Of a stretch of DNA of 64,000 nt, positions 60,753 through 64,000 are shown one piece after another. The stretch is from NCBI GenBank assembly GCA_964019415.1, contig OZ025886.1, positions 4,467,701-4,531,700 on the forward strand, written 5' to 3'. The notes beneath the pieces were generated by a model. The model worked only from the letters and a program-made list of their open reading frames with translations. It was not told where the DNA came from and did no database searches. How positions within the stretch are numbered: position 1 is the stretch's first letter; each line of letters begins with the position of its first letter. The stretch is from Ianthella basta. Lineage: Eukaryota; Porifera; Demospongiae; Verongiida; Ianthellidae. The position numbers and the translations under genes were made by a program.

Positions 60753-60762
60753 TTGCTTGTAG

Positions 60763-60861
60763 GGGGAAGGGCCGGCCGAGGAAGAGAGGGTTTGTGGGTA
60801 CTCCTGTCATTGTGGACCACTTGGCACAACTGAGGAGGAAGGAGCAAGGATTCTCATTAGG
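60763..60861 (+). CDS. Possible next exon of the unidentified plus-strand gene
   Basis: 99 bp between CTTGTAG and G|GTATGT. One frame reads GKGRPRKRGFVGTPVIVDHL then AQLRRKEQGFSL, basic and AT-hook-like in GRPRKRG; phase 0 with the previous exon would instead give GEGPAEEERVCGYSC. I cannot choose between them. Confidence 0.35.
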
Positions 60862-60863
60862 GT

Positions 60864-62455
<1,592 letters not shown>

Positions 62456-62824
62456 TTATAAGGGCTGGTTCTCCTCGGGTCGCAGGTGCTGTGGTTTGCC
62501 AGGGGATGGAGGGGGCTTCTTGCCTGATTTGCCTTTGCCCTCTGATCTCTTCACTTTGCCCAATTTCTTGTTAAGGTCGGCCATGAAGTTGTCTGCTGAC
62601 TGTTGAGAGGTGGAGGTCCGTCTTGGCTCAGCACCTGCTCCACCTCTGCCGAGTTGCTTCTTTTGGGAGGCACTCTTTTGAGGGGCATGAGTGGGTGATT
62701 GCCAAGCCTCTTGTACATGGTTATACTTGGCCTTGTCAGAGCCTCCCTTATCCTTAGTTCCAACGTACTCCCCTCCTTCAGCCAGTGCTTGCTCCTTCAG
62801 TCTCTGCTGAATCATGTCACCCAT
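62456..62824 (-). CDS. Small basic protein of unknown function (or last exon)
   Basis: 122 codons from ATG at 62824 to a stop at 62456-62458, with AATAAA on the minus strand overlapping the end (TTTATT, about 62451). It is hydrophilic and Lys/Gly/Pro-rich: MGDMIQQRLKEQALAEGGEY at the start, a short helix NFMADLNKKLGKVKR near residues 90-105, and a basic proline-rich tail. An in-frame stop lies 14 codons upstream, favouring this ATG; an acceptor-like ACAACAG just before it means it could be a last exon instead. I do not recognise the family. Confidence 0.55.
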   Translation of the reverse strand: MGDMIQQRLKEQALAEGGEYVGTKDKGGSDKAKYNHVQEAWQSPTHAPQKSASQKKQLGRGGAGAEPRRTSTSQQSADNFMADLNKKLGKVKRSEGKGKSGKKPPPSPGKPQHLRPEENQPL

Positions 62825-63015
62825 CTGTTCTGTTGTATAACACAGATGAGGAAGATGGGGTTAGTACAGTGGACCTCCTCATAAAGGACACCTCTCTAAT
62901 GACAATCCCAGACAATGAATTTTGGTGTGTTGCAAGAAAGGTAGATGACGTAATTAGATTGCACAACAACGGAAGCAGTTGAAGAGAAAATTCCAAACCG
63001 ACCAAATCTGTGACA
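62825..63015. promoter_or_regulatory. Possible bidirectional promoter
   Basis: Only 191 bp separate the minus-strand start at 62824 and the plus-strand start at 63016. This holds only if 62824 is a true start codon. Confidence 0.35.
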
Positions 63016-63133
63016 ATGGGCGCCTCTAGTTCAAAGACAGCGCTGAAGAGTGGCGCGGACAGGGAATCGCGACGGATTACGAACTCAGCTAGTCCTACTG
63101 GCAAGAGACAGAGATCGAACGATGAGCAATCAG
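63016..63133 (+). CDS. First exon of an unidentified gene with an N-myristoylation-like start
   Basis: ATG at 63016 reads MGASSSKTALKSG then a basic Ser-rich stretch ending TGKRQRSNDEQS, with donor CAG|GTAATT at 63133. Gly2 with Ser6 and Lys7 fits the N-myristoyltransferase consensus. The rest of the gene would lie beyond the window. Confidence 0.5.
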
Positions 63134-64000
63134 GTAATTTGGGATTGATTGGCGCGCACTTCACAGTGTAGCTAGTCTACAGTTGTCGTTCGAAGGCGCA
63201 CAAGGAAACGTAGCTAGCAATGACCTATTTCTTGTGTCTACAAGGGCCAATTGTTTATGGCACTGGTTTCGTTCGGCGTACGACTAGAGTTGTACAGGGA
63301 GGCCAGTTAGCCAGTTAGTCTTGGGAGACCAGATCAGCACCACATTAGGCACAGAATTTGTAGTTAAATGAAAGCTGTAGTACTTGGTCTTTCTTCATAT
63401 TAAATATCAACTATCAGTCAATAGGTAAGTTGTGATTTACAATAGTGAACGATCACTGTTGGCTGTTCTGACCACACCACAGAGGTGGAAATAAGGTATT
63501 GAGGTTGTGCAGTCATATGTCCGAGCACCCCTGATTTTGTTCGGTCATTCACATTTTTGTTCAGTCACACACGTTGTATGCGTGTCCACGCACCCCTCAT
63601 TTTGTTCAGTCATTTACAGTTAGTCCCGTCGATCAGAATTGTGTCTCCTAGGAAGCATTGCCTTCTTAACAACTTCCAATCTCCTAGGATGCACAGTATT
63701 GTATTGTATTTATTAAGGTTACCCCTTCAGCACAAGGCTGGTGTGAATGGGGGACCCAACAAGATATAGTAGTGTCACTACTCCGGGAAATAGTAACACT
63801 GCTCAAGAAAACAAGACAACTTCCTATAGGCACTGGTTCCAAAATTGTGGTCACAAACATGCCACTGCCCTACAAGTGAAAGCTGTTGTGTAAACAACGT
63901 AATATGAGCTGGCTGTGGTGGCCTGCAGTGCGGTTGCAGCCTGCACAATCAACCACCGGGACAGGATGTGACGTCACACTCTTGCACGAAGCGGTGTAAA
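63134..64000 (+). other. Presumed first intron; no other gene seen
   Basis: Contains an imperfect direct repeat of about 27 bp (CACCCCTNATTTTGTTCRGTC at about 63525 and 63591). No exon was recognised. Confidence 0.4.

Overview
The window is animal nuclear DNA. Host genes have many short exons with GT/AG introns, and the products are metazoan or eukaryotic: a WHAMM/JMY-type actin nucleation factor, the mitochondrial import protein TIM44, a CARD-NACHT-LRR immune receptor, and a possible HAUS6 (augmin) exon. Compact introns, an NLR receptor and an IS3EU-like transposon suggest an invertebrate (a sponge or similar lineage is possible), but the species cannot be named from this sequence.

Layout. 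About 1-7.2 kb: WHAMM/JMY-like copy 1 (+), interrupted by a composite repeat that holds a complete-looking IS3EU-like DNA transposon. 7.8-10.5 kb: TIM44 copy A (-), with two nonsense codons. 10.7-16.8 kb: a huge 10-bp minisatellite. 17.0-18.1 kb: a HAUS6-like exon and a partial TIM44 copy B, joined by a chimeric junction. 18.3-30.0 kb: a second, larger minisatellite. 30.0-31.5 kb: HAUS6-like sequence again. 33.9-42.8 kb: an apparently intact ten-exon CARD-NACHT-LRR gene (+). 42.9 kb onward: a second copy of the same series, namely WHAMM/JMY copy 2, TIM44 copy C (the best preserved), a minisatellite split by a CACTA-like element, a HAUS6-like exon and only the first three exons of the NLR. This copy stops at a GT microsatellite at about 59 kb, beyond which lies a third, tiny WHAMM/JMY fragment. 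59.5-64 kb: unduplicated sequence with a 39-bp minisatellite, unidentified exons and a divergent gene pair.

The main story is one of genome dynamics. A block of four neighbouring genes was duplicated in tandem, then eroded independently in each copy, with junctions at simple repeats and short microhomologies. About 21.5 kb (a third of the window) is the GATGARGCAA minisatellite, always at the same place between the HAUS6-like exon and TIM44. The two main copies could also be unmerged haplotypes, which long reads or read depth would settle. Only the NLR looks fully intact; TIM44 copy C is intact over the exons present but has no recognised N-terminal exons in the window.
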